From contig JAUTXW010000932.1 in assembly GCA_030620095.1 (NCBI GenBank), forward strand, positions 620,001 to 684,000: a DNA stretch of 64,000 nucleotides, written 5' to 3'. The DNA comes from Kuschelorhynchus macadamiae (Eukaryota > Arthropoda > Insecta > Coleoptera > Curculionidae). Positions 10,140 through 21,890 of this stretch are shown in pieces. The notes beneath the pieces are model-generated. The model worked only from the letters and a program-made list of their open reading frames with translations. It did not search any database and was not told where the DNA came from. Position 1 is the first letter of the stretch, and each line of letters begins with the position of its first letter. The translations under genes and the position numbers were made by a program.

Positions 10140-10441
10140 CTTCGAGGGTCTAGTTCGGCCCTCGGCGTGTGTAGGATGCTGGTGCTAAGGCGCGCGCCCC
10201 ACGACGTTTTTTGTGTTCATTCTCAGTTGTCGCCGTCGGAACGGAACTTCGACAGTCGGTCCCTCGCCGTGGAAATTGCGTGACGTAGCCGTAGTCGACG
10301 CGCTTTTGCTCGCTGCACCAGGTAAACGGACATCGTAGACCACCGAGGAGGAAGGAGGCTATTTCCCTCGCGCGATTTTTTCGCCGGTGAAATGTGACAT
10401 TGTTGTTGTTGTTTAGTGGTGATCTCTTCCAGGATTGTCCC
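10140..10441 (+). promoter_or_regulatory. CpG-rich promoter / 5' UTR island
   Basis: A sharply bounded stretch of about 300 bp is much richer in G+C and CpG than anything around it (for example GGCGCGCGCCCCACGACG near 10187 and CCCTCGCGCGATTTTTTCGC near 10364). It ends directly at an ATG that opens a short exon with a consensus splice donor. That arrangement fits the transcription start region and 5' UTR of a host gene on the plus strand. The minus-strand frame across it has no similarity I recognise. Confidence 0.5.
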
Positions 10442-10493
10442 ATGAATATGTCAGACGATTCCAGTCAGGATGACTCTTGGGAAGATTTTTTTG
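10442..10493 (+). CDS. Candidate first coding exon of a host gene
   Basis: ATG at 10442 opens 17 codons, MNMSDDSSQDDSWEDFF, an acidic Ser/Asp-rich start. It runs to a strong donor, TTTG|GTGAGT, at 10493/10494, leaving phase 1. The codons contain no stop, and the exon sits directly downstream of the CpG-rich island. A second ATG (10448) is possible. If it is real, the first intron extends into the transposon-filled region to the right; I could not find a matching second exon in the window. I do not recognise the protein. Transcription evidence would decide it. Confidence 0.4.
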
Positions 10494-10723
10494 GTGAGTA
10501 TGATTTCGGTGGATTTATTTTGTTCACGAAAAGTGTCACCGGTATTTGTTTCGAGGAACGTTGTGTTGCATTTGACACCGTTTAGGTAGGTCAGGGATAA
10601 TGTCACCGCCGCCCTTATTTCAAGGTCAGCAAAAACACATTCATCGGAAACAAAAAAAATCAATTTTTCGTTATTAAGTAGGTCAAGGTATTGAAAAAAT
10701 AAAAACAATTTTTAAAAGTAATC

Positions 10724-10727
<4 letters not shown>

Positions 10728-10804
<77 letters not shown>
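10728..10804. repeat. (TA)n microsatellite
   Basis: An almost pure TA run with one G interruption near 10781. Confidence 0.95.
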
Positions 10805-10812
<8 letters not shown>

Positions 10813-11044
10813 GTTAAAAATTCTTGGGTACTGGTTTATTTTCTTAAAAGAATTATTTATTTCCTTAACGTTTCGCGTTTCATAGAGAGCTTTTTCAAAA
10901 GGATATTATGGGCCTACAATAAATACAAAACTATAAAACATCGTTTGACACACTAAAAATTATTATAATAAAATGTTAAAATAGGACGTTACAATTTTTA
11001 AAACTGCAGTTTGAAATTAATGTTAAAATCGTGTTAAAATACAT
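10805..11044. other. Short spacer between TA arrays, no gene seen
   Basis: AT-rich DNA between two TA microsatellites. Nothing recognised. Confidence 0.5.
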
Positions 11045-11232
<188 letters not shown>

Positions 11233-11311
11233 AATTTATTGCAAAAATTAAGATTAAAAAAATAAAATTATTTATTTCTTCATAATGTATAAACAAAAGT
11301 AAAAAGTTAAT

Positions 11312-12331
11312 TTAGGAACTGTTGAATATCGCCGCGAACGTTGGCAAATTTAATCTTAAATAGAAATTTCTTCTAACGTTATTTAGCATCTCAGGCGTGA
11401 CCGATCTAATCGCAAGCGTTATTCGTCTTCTTAAGTCAGCTAAGTCGAGGGGTTTAGTTTTGTATACAACATTTTTAATATTTCCCCATAAGAAAAAGTC
11501 TAATGGTGTCAGATCAGGGGATCGCGATGGCCATTCTATCGATCCTCGTCTCCCTATCCACCGATTTGGAAATATTCCGTTGAGGTACTGCCGGACATTA
11601 ATTTGGTAATGGGGCGGTGCTCCATCTTGCTGAAACCATATCATATTTGCTGGAACTTGTGGGTTTGGATCCGGATACAAATTTGTCAAAGTTGGCACGA
11701 CATTATTTTGGAGCAGTGCTAAATAATTATCGCCATTCAAATTGCCGTCAATGAAAAAGGGGCCTATGATATGATCCCTAACAACTCCTGCTCAAACATT
11801 AACCTTTTCAGGATATTGAGTATGTTCTTCGCTGATCCAGTGAGGATTTTTAGACCAATAGCGGCAATTTTGACGATTTACATGACCGTGAAGTGTAAAG
11901 GTGCACTCATCCGAAAACAAAACATGTTCTAATTGAATAACATTGTTATCTAACATAGCCATCATTTGTTCACAAAAATAAGTTCTCCTATCATAATCGT
12001 CTTCCATGAGCTCCTGAGTTGGTATCACTTTATAGGGATGCATTTTATTTTCTTTTAATATATCGACGAATGGCTAATATCGAACATTGCGGCGGCTTGT
12101 CGACTAGAAATATGTGGGTTTTCCTCAAACTCAAGCATAATATCCAATAGTATCATCATTGATTGAATTGGCAGCTGCTTTTTTTATCTGCCTCACATGT
12201 CCAAGCTCGCGAAACTGCTTTTCTATTTTACTAATTGTCCCTTGGGATATATGCGGCAAATTTGGAAATTTTTCATGAAATAAGCGAGCAACTTCCACTT
12301 GTGTTCGTGTGTTATCTCCATAACCAATCAT
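11312..12331 (-). pseudogene. Decayed DD41D mariner transposase
   Basis: The minus strand encodes, in order, an N-terminal helix-turn-helix region (12331-12131), a second DNA-binding segment with NPHISSRQAAAMFDISHSSIY in another frame (about 12110-12050), the first catalytic Asp in VLFSDECTF (about 11925), the second in FQQDGAPPHY (about 11625) and the third in PDLTPLDFFLWG (about 11490). Forty-one residues separate the second and third Asp, the DD41D spacing reported for rosa-like mariners. At least three frameshifts and a stop break the gene. I found no convincing TIRs; TA microsatellites lie at both sides (11045-11231 and 12345-12372), so the ends may have been absorbed into them. Confidence 0.85.
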
Positions 12332-12344
12332 TTGTAGAATTGTT

Positions 12345-12627
12345 ATTTTATATATATATATGTATATATATCAAAAGACTATGACATTGACACTGACAAT
12401 ACTGTCTTGCAAAGAGAAAGGCCAGGCATTTTATAAACAAAACTTAAAAGTAAACAAAACTGGCTCTTTTTGTTCCATATCAATAAAAAGGAACGCTACG
12501 CTGGTTTTTGCTTACATTCTTAATATGAAGACCTAAATGGTAAATAAGTATTGAGTGTGTTGTAGCGAATTTTTGTAATATATATATATATATATATATA
12601 TAAAATAAAAATGAATATATATTGCCG

Positions 12628-12681
<54 letters not shown>

Positions 12682-12711
12682 GAAAATGAGCAACTAAAAA
12701 TACCAATCGAC

Positions 12712-12761
<50 letters not shown>

Positions 12762-12771
12762 ATATATGTAT
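12345..12771. repeat. Cluster of (TA)n microsatellites
   Basis: TA runs at about 12345-12372, 12579-12604, 12630-12676 and 12715-12771 are separated by short unique spacers. Predicted frames rich in IYIY across them are artefacts. Confidence 0.9.
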
Positions 12772-12849
12772 ATTTGGAAAAAAATACGCAAAAACAACTA
12801 AATTTATATTGTTAGTATTTATAGCTTCTGGGGAAAGCGAGGGTGTTTG

Positions 12850-13015
12850 AGGCGCTGAATATTTTCAACAACTAAAAAAAGAGTCATTACTATATTTTTG
12901 TTTTACATAAAATATGCTCTAGGAAAGGATTTTACCCTCCAATTCCGAAAAAAAGTCTTTAAACTATTTTTATCATTTTAGCTTTAATATAAGTGGCTCT
13001 AGGCTCCCCCCTGGC
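12850..13015 (+). repeat. Dispersed repeat 'ttttcaacaac', copy 1
   Basis: The phrases 'ttttcaacaactaaaaaa', 'ttttaccctccaattc', 'tatcattttagctttaa' and 'agtggctct' recur at 59388-59470 and 61585-61860 with the same order and orientation. No coding capacity or ends are recognised. Confidence 0.5.
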
Positions 13016-13258
13016 CACTGGTCGTAATTATTAAATTGTGAAACCAAAATGACATTTATTAAGAAAGCAATTTATTATCCCAGATAACTGACAACGCACA
13101 ATTTTCGGTGGTTTTAGACGAAATTATTTTTTTTAACAGCTGGTTTCGATGAGCTTTATATTGTCTATTATTGGAAATGCAATCACAGGTGCACTTAACA
13201 TCTATAATCTTTAGGAAGAGAGGGTAGCTCGCTGAAGCCAAACACGTGGCTCCTAGTA

Positions 13259-13725
13259 CAGGGTGTTTTATATAAAATCATCTACCCCCCTTATCTAGAA
13301 AAGTGTAAAAGGTAGAGAAAAAGTTAAATACAAATATTTATTGTTGTAAAACCAAGTTATATTTTAAAATACTTTTATATATACCGGGAGAGTGTTTTTA
13401 CTTGCGCCACTGTCAACTTCGTTATTTTAAATGAGACACCCTATATATTTTTACATTACCGGAAATTTTAAATTTTCCACTTCCGGTTTAACCGATATCA
13501 GATATATTACATGAAATGTGATTAGAATCCATTGTAAGATTTAGAAATATGAAAATATACAGGATGTCCCATTTAAAATATTGAAGTTGTTAGTAGCCCA
13601 CGAAAACAACTAAACCTGTATATATAAAAATATTACAAAATAAAACTTTGTTTTGTAACAATACATTTTTTATTTAACTTTTCTCTCTACCTATTATAGT
13701 TTTCTTGATAAGGGGTTAGTTGATG
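13259..13725. repeat. Foldback element with mariner-like end
   Basis: The left end, preceded by TA, is CAGGGTGTTTTATATAAAAT. The left arm (13259 to about 13500) and right arm (about 13520-13725) are inverted, imperfect copies. Examples are 'aggtagagaaaaagttaaat' at 13310 against its complement at 13672, and 'ttttaaatgagacaccctat' at 13425 against the complement near 13560. The centre is near 13510. There is no coding capacity. It could be a mariner-derived MITE or a head-to-head pair of TIRs left after an internal deletion. The right end has decayed and lacks a clean CACCCTG. Confidence 0.6.
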
Positions 13726-13810
13726 TTGTAGAGGACATAGGGTTTGCTTTATATTTATAGGTGCTGCTATAGACCTAGTTCTCTGATAATCATTTTCTCT
13801 AAAGAGGTCT

Positions 13811-14053
13811 GTGATAAAAAAAATGCTTGTATTTATAGATATGTATATTATTAGTGATAGATTCCAGTACGGTTTTATTAAAAACAGTAATACAAGTAGC
13901 ACAACGCTAAACCGTGCAAATGGAATATCAATAACTTTGGGTAATGTTAAAAATGTATTAGCAATATTTGTAGATATCAGTAAAACATTTGATATTGCTG
14001 TAAAAGCTTATCACAGAATTAGATATCGTCATCGCCAAGTGTTGATTTTATGA
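13811..14053 (+). pseudogene. LINE reverse transcriptase fragment
   Basis: The plus strand encodes ISDRFQYGFIKNSNTSS, then VLAIFVDISKTFDIAV, which match the 'QYGF' and 'DxSKAFD' boxes of jockey/CR1-group reverse transcriptases. The catalytic YADD region does not follow. A piece of about 80 residues, 5' and 3' truncated. Confidence 0.6.
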
Positions 14054-14344
14054 GATCATTGAGGTGCCAGTGTTTGGAGACGGTTCCACGCTAGTTATAG
14101 CTGGTTGGTCAATCAAACGTGCATTGGTTGCCAAAGGGAAGACGTAAAACGTAAACATGACGTATGACAAATACCTAAGGACTTAATAAATACTTAGTTG
14201 TCATAAATACTGTGCGGATATATTGTTATTTGTCATACAAAATTAAACCAGGTGCGTTATTAATAGTACCGTTTTTTAAAAATAATCAGAATGTTTGACT
14301 GATATTTCACACTTATTTGTTTCTCTTACTAATAGCTTTATATA

Positions 14345-14420
14345 CGTGGAGAAAATTCAAGACAAATAAGACTGGGCCTAAGGATGAACCTTGTGGTACT
14401 CCACAACTTATATATTATCT
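14345..14420 (-). pseudogene. LINE reverse transcriptase fragment (VPQGSSLGP box)
   Basis: The minus strand encodes SCGVPQGSSLGPVLFVL, the conserved box just before the catalytic YADD of non-LTR reverse transcriptases. It is on the opposite strand from the fragment at 13811, so the two are either separate relics or an inverted remnant of one LINE. Confidence 0.55.
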
Positions 14421-14726
14421 AGAACTTTGATTCTTATCAATTTGTATAAATTGCTTTCGATTGTATAAATAATTTTGTGTAAAATTGTTTCCCTAATTAA
14501 TAAAACATAACTGATTTATGCACCTGAAACTCAATCAGTATTGCTAAAAGATATTAATAAGAACTAAAAAGAGGTAGAGAAACATGAACAAAGCAAAAAC
14601 GCAGGGCAGTGTTGATCTTACATTTGCCGGCAAAACAGCTGTAAGTTCTGTGATAATATGTAATATTGGAATGTTGTTTCATTGAAGGTTTTGTGTGACA
14701 GCATAGTTACTAATTTAGTTCTTGTA

Positions 14727-15497
14727 CAGTGGCGGCTCGTGGTCAACTTTTTAGGGGGGTCAATACATATAAACCACAAAACGTCATATGAAAAAATCAG
14801 ACACACAAAACAATAAAATGCCTTTGTTACTTCGCAACTCCATGTTCAGGCACATAAATCCTACATATTTCTACGAAAATAACGATTTACTTCTTTGTTT
14901 TAGTCTTTACCTGTTTGCTATAATATAATTGAACACAGATCATAAAGTCTTAATATTCTAAAACACTGGGGCTACCTTTCTTTAAAACATTAATTTAAAC
15001 CACAAAATCAACAAAAAAAATGTAAAATCTCTAAAAATACGTAATCGTAACCACAACCTATCACACGATCCACATTAAACACATCAGCTGATAAAAATAT
15101 TTAAGTTTTCTGGGCGCGGCTGTTGACCCAAACTTTGCCAACGTAAGCCGTATCTTACCTATGCGCTACTATGCGAATTTGATCGGGAACACTCGGGAAA
15201 ACCTCGCATCCGTTTATAACCGCGGGGTCAACGCGGGCTGGCCGCCAGCCGTGATCGATTCCAAATGAAACGAAACCTCTCCGGAGAGCGCCGTGGATAG
15301 TGTGTCGCGGAATTAAGAGAACGGTCAACGAGTTTATACACTTAGAATAATAGAGGGAATTTTCAATTTTAAAAAATATTGAAAAATATATAAAAATATT
15401 GAAATATAATTATGTATTATTTTATTTATTTGTTTTTGTTTGGAAGTATTTATTGGGGGGTCATTGACCATTTGACCTAATGGAGGAGCCGCCACTG
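14727..15497. mobile_element. Non-autonomous hAT-like element
   Basis: The ends are inverted: CAGTGGCGGCTCGTGGTCAA on the left, and GGAGCCGCCACTG on the right. The octamer TTCTTGTA lies directly left (14719-14726) and recurs one base beyond the right end (15499-15506), consistent with the 8-bp duplication of hAT transposons. The 771-bp interior has no transposase; it includes a GC-richer patch around 15110-15310. The first 11-13 bases of the TIR are the same as in the coding hAT element at 57531-58968, which suggests related transposases could recognise both. Confidence 0.7.
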
Positions 15498-15919
15498 ATT
15501 CTTGTAAGTAGACATGTCTAGTATTGAGCTCTTTTAAAGACAACTTGCAGCAGATGGGTGTACAGGGGAGACTTACTCATTTTAGGGGGGCGCTAGCTAG
15601 TTTTGTTAAACCCTAATCAGAAAATGTATATGAGTAAATAATGTTGGACAAGGAAGCTGTTGAAGAGGCGTGTAAACCATGGGTGAGTATACTCTGTATG
15701 TATAAATTAGGCAGAACGGTAATTGGGTGTTTTGTTTCATGTTTCTCAAATCTTGTTTATTGACAAACCACAGAGTGAATTGCATTTCAAGAGACCCACG
15801 ACTGGAATATTTAGTAAGGTACAAAGCTATTATATGTATACCTACATAATTAGTAAATATAAATAAAAACTAACTTTTATATTTGAAAATGGAGTTTTGA
15901 AAGTTAATCTCTAATCTCA

Positions 15920-16055
15920 ATATTATACAAATATTTTAAAAAAATTGTATGGCTGACTGTGTCGAAGGCTTTACGCAGATCCAGAGATAGTACACAACAC
16001 GTTCTATTATTATCAATATTACGTTTAATATTCTAATAACAACTGCTGCAATTTC
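15920..16055 (-). pseudogene. LINE reverse transcriptase fragment (LDLRKAFDTV)
   Basis: The minus strand encodes CCVLSLDLRKAFDTVSH, the first catalytic-Asp block of a CR1/jockey-group reverse transcriptase. Only this short piece remains, immediately left of the 3' tail of the next LINE. Confidence 0.5.
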
Positions 16056-16156
16056 TATGTCTATAAGCTTGAAAATACTATATTTTTTGATTCCAAAAAT
16101 CACGATAATTTTAAATTCAATATTTTTAAAAGTCTTTAAAATACAGGGAAAATAGA

Positions 16157-18115
16157 AATAATAATAATAATAATAAATAGACTTTTATTTTTTTACTCGG
16201 CGAAGGTCAGCATAATAGCTGTTTTTTAACCGACCATACAAAAACAAATTTATATAATAAATAAAATACAGACGCATTCCAAAAACTAATACTACCTAAC
16301 TAAACTAATGCTTAAACATATGTGTATTAGCCCTATAAACATAGTAATTCGGAAGAATTTAAAAAGGAAAAGAAATTAGCCAAGATATTTTTAGTAAAGG
16401 TAAATATTATACTTTCTCTTAAAGGAAATAAGAGTTAGGTGAAGGAAATCAAACGTGTCATATACAGAGTTGAACACTTTGGGATCCAAATAAGAAAACG
16501 ATCGTTGATAGAGAGCAGTTGGGGGTGGCAGTGTCTGAGTATACTAAGTAGCATGTTGCTCCTTGTATTGCGATTATGAGTATTATATCTAAACTCAAGT
16601 TTCTGTCGTAGATACTGAGGTTGATTACTGGTAAACAGCCTATGCAAAAAAGAAGCAAAATGCAATAATCTTCTGTCCTCCATATTAAACCATTTAAGTT
16701 CTATAAGTTTGGGTCTCACATGATCCCCAGAAGAAAGACCATAAATAAAATGTATACAGGCATTTTGTATTTGCTGAATCTTGTACTTGCATGCAACATC
16801 AAAGCATGACTCATATACAGAATCACAACAATTGCAATGCGAGAATACGAGGGCTTCACAAAGTTGTTTTTCTTTCTTCTTTTAAATTTTCTTCCAACAT
16901 CAGTGCGCTCTTTGAACTACCCTAGCGACTCCCAGATTCTTGTACTCTTTCACCACTGGTGTTTTTATTCCCCCCATCTCCACATTGATTTGAGCATCTG
17001 TCCAACCAGAATTAGATCCAAGGAACATAACAGCCAACTTTGTTGGATTAAGCTTTAGCCTGTTCTTGTCAAAGTATTTCTGAAGTAAGTCAAGGCAACT
17101 ATTTAGCTCCAAAGAGGTCTTAAGTGCATTAGACTTCGTAAAATTATTATAGACTTGCGTGTCATCAGCATATTAATGCATGCTACACTTTCCCGCGTCC
17201 TTTTGCATGTCCATTGTAAAGGGAACAAACAACAGGGGACCCAGAATAGAGTCTTGAGATACACCTTTATTTACCGGCAATGACTGCGAATTCACCCTAG
17301 ACAATCTAACCTATTGAACTCTATTATTCAAATAACTTTCAAAACATTTAACTACATCATCTCTGAAACCATAATAGCTTAGTTTAGCACACAACAAAAT
17401 GTGGTCTAGTGTGTCAAAAGCCTTATTATAGTCCTATAAAACTAAGGCGGTTACCTCTCTCTGGTCAACAGTTGTTAATATGTCATCCAGAACTTAGACA
17501 AGGGCACTTGTGGTACCAAATCCTTTTTCAAAAACCTGACTGACAACTTGGCAAGAGATTGCGATTATTTAAATAATTCACCACCTGTTTGTACACTATT
17601 TTTTCGAAGAGCTTCGACACCACTGATAACAAGCTAATGAGCCTCAAATCTGAAACACAAGCCGGATTAGACACCTTGGGAAGTGGCCTAACCAGCGCAA
17701 GTTTCCATTGAGATGGAAAAACACCATTAGAGATACATTCATTAAATATATAACACAAGAAGGGAACGATCACAGGAGAACACAATCCTAACATGCTAAG
17801 AGTAACAGTAAAGGACCCTGCGCGTTTGATTTCAATTCTGAAAGACTAGATAAAATGTCGGCTGCAGTTATGAGAGAAAAAGTAAACTCGTCTTTATATT
17901 TTCTATTGCTGTATTTTAGAAATGTCTCATTTCAACAGAATCAATAAAATAATTATTTATGAGATTAGCATCACTTAGATTCACAGGTAAAACAGAAGTT
18001 TTCTTTTTCTTATTTTGGTAGATATCGATTCGATCAAATGTTTGCCACAATTCTTTTCTTTTTTGGGTTTTACTAACAAAGTTAAGGTATGCCTTTTTTT
18101 CTCTACGTACTACAA
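16157..18115 (-). pseudogene. 5'-truncated LINE, jockey/CR1 group
   Basis: On the minus strand the remnant starts near 18115 (RREKKAYLNFVSKT) and passes through PSQWKLALVRPLPK, ISLLSVVSKLFEKIVY and LLPSCQSGF (17800-17528). It continues with NKAFDTLDHILLCAKLSYYG (about 17430-17365), GVSQDSILGPLLF and YADDTQVY with the catalytic DD (about 17160-17175), then the thumb and C-terminal region down to about 16430. Several stops and frameshifts break it. The 3' end has an AATAAA-like signal, and the element ends in an (ATT)n tail at 16157-16180. It is a typical dead, 5'-truncated copy. Confidence 0.85.
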
Positions 18116-19346
18116 CGGCAAAACATGTAACGGTTCTGGTAAGTCTGTCAGTCGATAGCTATTATGTGTGTCTCCCACATTTGTCTGCCAAAGTTAAAAT
18201 TTGCGCATGTCGCACTGTATATATTTGTTTTTCTTTTCATTGTTACTGCATAACATACTGTACATATTTATTTTATTTTACATTTACTTTTTTAATCTAG
18301 GCTAATTATCTATTGCTATTGAGAAATGTAATAATTTGTAGGTACTTAGGTTTCTGTACATAATTGTGGGAATTTCCATCGACATTTAGAGTCTAATTTA
18401 GTTTTAAGGTTCTTGTATGCTATCCGTTAATTTTAATTTTACAACACTTCTTTGTACGATTTTAAAATATGTTGTTTCACGTTCGATAGTAGGAACCATC
18501 ACCGATAGTAAACTGTTTATTGCATTTAGGGTTTATGATAGGAAAATACCGAAACGACCCTTCTTAGTAAAGCTTTCTCCAAATTCCCATTTTACTATCT
18601 GTAATGAATGTTTTTATTTTGACCATGGGAAAGTTTACGAAGATAGAAAAAAACCCCTTTTTCCAACGAATAGGACCAATCAAAGCGAGGAATTTTTGGC
18701 GCAGGGGTGGAACTTTATGTTTCTTGAGATTTGTCTTAATATTAGAGGAGGACTCTGTTTTTGGACTTGCAAGAAGTCGGATGCGAATTTTGTTGTTCTA
18801 GTTCAATAGACTTATTTTATTTCGTTTTAACAGTGTTTCAATAAACTCTCACAGTTCATATAAAAAAGGAATGTATTGGATATATAGCTAATCAAGCACA
18901 CACATACGTTCCTAAACTACTTTTAAAAACTGAAAAAACCTTTGCATTTTTTTTCTTCATTCATTCAAGCATATTGAAGCAAAATTGAACAAGGCAGCGT
19001 GCGGGAAAAAGAAATGTTCTAAACTTAAATGCTTGCGGGAAAACAGTAGATCGGGTACGCTTGTAGGAAAGAATATTGTTAATAAACGCCACTATGTTTT
19101 TTAAAAACAGTCTAGGAACTTTTGCATTTTGCTTGCACTACGTTTTTATAAATTCATAGAAAAATAAATACATACATTACCTGAAAATTCACCAATGTAG
19201 TTCAAACAGTCCACATGGACGATTTTGCATAAGAGGAAAAATTACAGTCATTGTAAAAATATTATTATACACTGCCTGCTGTAGCAAATCTGCTTGCATA
19301 AGGGAAAAGTAGAGAAAGCTGTAAAATATACGTACCCAGGTATGTA
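18116..19346. other. No recognised gene; one unexplained ORF
   Basis: A 130-codon plus-strand frame (18417-18809) contains a CNECFYF segment but resembles no family I know. Its codon make-up is like the flanking DNA. I treat it as chance. The rest is AT-rich sequence without visible structure. Confidence 0.4.
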
Positions 19347-21709
19347 CGGGTGGTCGAAATTGGTCTGTTTTAACAGAGAAAACCTATTTCCTGACTAGAT
19401 AGAGCAAAACTGACTTAGGTGTCATGGGCTCGATTTCTGAGAAATGTTTAATGGCAAAAACCGCCTGCCGATATTTTCACTGCCAACTGAGATATAGGGC
19501 GTTTTTCAATTTTCGGCCATTTTGAAAATTGTCCATAACTTTTTTATTTTGCGGAATATTAACATTCTGCAAAGACATTCTAAAGGCACTTTTTTATGTG
19601 CAATCCAGTGGCATACTCAGATTTTTTCTATAGTTGTCCGTTTTATCATAAATAGGCAAAACTTTTTTTTTTCAAATGGAAATCATAGTTGGCTATAAAT
19701 TATAAAAAATGCTCGCGTTTAGCCCTTTTCAGTGATATAAAGTTGTAGGTACTTATTTTCAAAAATAACGAAAATATTAGGTGTTTTTGGTTTACATCGA
19801 AGTAGGCTTTGATTTGTGATGACAATATCTCAATTATGTATTGTTAAGATTTATAGTTTGTTAGCAACTTAAACACAACTTTAAATAACACTAGCTAACG
19901 TTATTTTAATTATTTATTATTAATTTTTTTTATTTTTTTTTGTTTACATAGCAAAGTTGAACAAAATTAACAAACTAAACTACTATTTACAGCTACAAGT
20001 GAAAATAAAAAATAATTATGAAAATCTAGGTATTTAGTTAGATAGGTTTCTGATAAATATATTTAGAGAAGTTGTTCAAATTGAGCCCCTCCCTGTTGAA
20101 TACAAACTAAGCATCTTTTGCGTACCGAGTTGCAACTATTTATTAGTTCAACTGGGCTAATAGATGCAAAAGCTTGCCTAGTGGCCTCTTGCAATTCTTC
20201 TTTTGTGTGAAAGGTTCTTCCTTTAAATATCAAGTCCTTCAATCTTCGCCACAAAAAAAAATCTAAGGGAGTTAAGTCACAGGACCTAGCAGGCCAAGGT
20301 ATGGGGCCCCACGTACCAATCCAATTTTCTCGAAATTCGAAGTTTAAAAGATCAGTTGTGATCCTTGCATTGTGCGGGGGACAACCATCTTGTTGATAGT
20401 AGATATTTCTGGCATCAGCTAAAGGTATGTCTTCCAACAAAGGGACAATATATGTGCGCAAAATATTTACATAAACATCTGCAGTTAAATTTCCATCGTA
20501 AAAATAAGGTCCCACAAATCTTCCTCGGAATATCCCCACCCATATATTGAATCCACACCGACCTTGCCGGTCTTGTTGCACAACTACGTGTGGATTTTCA
20601 GTGGACCACTGATATGAATTATATCTATTAAATATACCAGAAGTATCTACTCTGGATTCATCACTCCAAATAATATTTAATGGAAAATTCTCATTCTCCA
20701 TGAATTTTTGCTCATACCACTGACAAAATCTCAATCTTCTAGCGGCGTACCCTTCACGGAGTTGATGAACTCTTCTCGTTCTGTACGGTTTGAATTTATG
20801 TTTTTTGAGTATTTTTAAAACGGTGGTCTTTGGAACATTCGATATATTAGCCAATGTTCGAGAGGAGGTGCCAGGATGATCTAATACCTCACCAATTATA
20901 TTTAGCTGCTGGATTTCCTTTTCTTCCTTTAGTTCATAATGTCTTGTTCTTAACTTTTTAAAACTTCCGTAATTTACTAAATTACTTTTTAATGTTTGAT
21001 AAATTCGGTTATCCGGTTGACGTCGCTCGGGAAATGTATTAAAATATAATTCACTAGCTGCTTTAGGAACTTCGTTAGATAATATGTAACATTTTAACAT
21101 ATCATACTTTTCATAATTCTCAAACATATTTTGTCAGCAACTTAACACAACTTTATAAAGATAACACCAAAACGCAATAATTACACCAGACTACAGTAAT
21201 CTGACAGCAATATATTCAAAATATTGAACGCGCGTCATTATTCCAAGGCCTACTTCGATGTAAACCAAAAACACCTAATATTTTCGTTATTTTTGAAAAT
21301 AAGTACCTACAACTTTATATCACTGAAAAGGGCTAAACGCGAGCATTTTTTATAATTTATAGCCAACTATGATTTCCATTTGAAAAAAAAAAGTTTTGCC
21401 TATTTATGATAAAACGGACAACTATAGAAAAAATCTGAGTACGCCACTGGATTGCACATAAAAAAGTGCCTTTAGAATGTCTTTGCAGAATGTTAATATT
21501 CCGCAAAATAAAAAAGTTATGGACAATTTTCAAAATGGCCGAAAATTGAAAAACGCCCTATATCTCAGTTGGCAGTGAAAATATCGGCAGGCGGTTTTTG
21601 CCATTAAACATTTCTCAGAAATCGAGCCCATGACACCTAAGTCAGTTTTGCTCTATCTAGTCAGGAAATAGGTTTTCTCTGTTAAAACAGACCAATTTCG
21701 ACCACCCGG
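19347..21709 (-). mobile_element. Complete mariner (DD41D) with about 463-bp TIRs
   Basis: The element is flanked by TA (19345-19346 and 21710-21711). The TIRs span 19347 to about 19809 and about 21246-21709 and are nearly identical over their whole length; they read GGGTGGTCGAAATTGGTC inward and end at ACATCGAAGTAGGC. The left tip lacks one C present on the right. The single intact transposase gene fills the interior. The preserved ORF and near-identical TIRs indicate a young insertion that may still be mobile. TIRs this long are much longer than the short ones of classical mariners. Confidence 0.93.
20063..21127 (-). CDS. Mariner transposase, DD41D, intact
   Basis: This 354-aa cut-and-paste transposase would act in the nucleus, binding the element TIRs and inserting at TA. 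The first 125 residues form the paired helix-turn-helix DNA-binding part (second helix region SSRTLANISNVPKTTVLKIL). The DDE/D core follows: first Asp in IIWSDESR (about residue 157), second in YQQDGCPPHN (about 252), third in CDLTPLDFFLW (about 294), with 41 residues between the second and third. WVGIF and WIGTWGPIPWP are conserved core segments. No stop, frameshift or intron is visible and the start ATG lies 120 bp inside the right TIR. Length fits the family. It sits alone between its TIRs. Confidence 0.92.
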   Translation of the reverse strand: MFENYEKYDMLKCYILSNEVPKAASELYFNTFPERRQPDNRIYQTLKSNLVNYGSFKKLRTRHYELKEEKEIQQLNIIGEVLDHPGTSSRTLANISNVPKTTVLKILKKHKFKPYRTRRVHQLREGYAARRLRFCQWYEQKFMENENFPLNIIWSDESRVDTSGIFNRYNSYQWSTENPHVVVQQDRQGRCGFNIWVGIFRGRFVGPYFYDGNLTADVYVNILRTYIVPLLEDIPLADARNIYYQQDGCPPHNARITTDLLNFEFRENWIGTWGPIPWPARSCDLTPLDFFLWRRLKDLIFKGRTFHTKEELQEATRQAFASISPVELINSCNSVRKRCLVCIQQGGAQFEQLL

Positions 21710-21759
21710 TACATCATATTATATATCAAATTCAAAACGGGTTAATGTCGATATACGAA

Positions 21760-21890
21760 CATCGAAACGAACATAGTGCGAGGGAAACAATTTTTCAAGA
21801 GGCAAATAAAAAGAATGGATTTTCTCTTTTAGCTGACGAAACTGCTGACATAACGTTCTTGATTTGTTGACGAATATTACTCAAATCGGG
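21760..21890 (+). pseudogene. hAT transposase fragment (DUF4371-like)
   Basis: The plus strand encodes IFQEANKKNGFSLLADETAD, matching the 'FSLLxDExxDIS' opening of the RNase-H-like core in ZMYM/DUF4371-type hAT transposases. It is followed by a frameshift and a stop. Only about 40 residues are recognisable and no ends are visible. Confidence 0.45.

Noticed and set aside
10150..10443. 97-codon minus-strand frame in the CpG-rich island
   Set aside because: Antisense of a GC-rich leader; no recognisable protein features. GC-rich DNA has few stops.
18417..18809. 130-codon ORF as a host gene
   Set aside because: No motif, no splice context, no similarity I recognise; length is plausible by chance over 64 kb.
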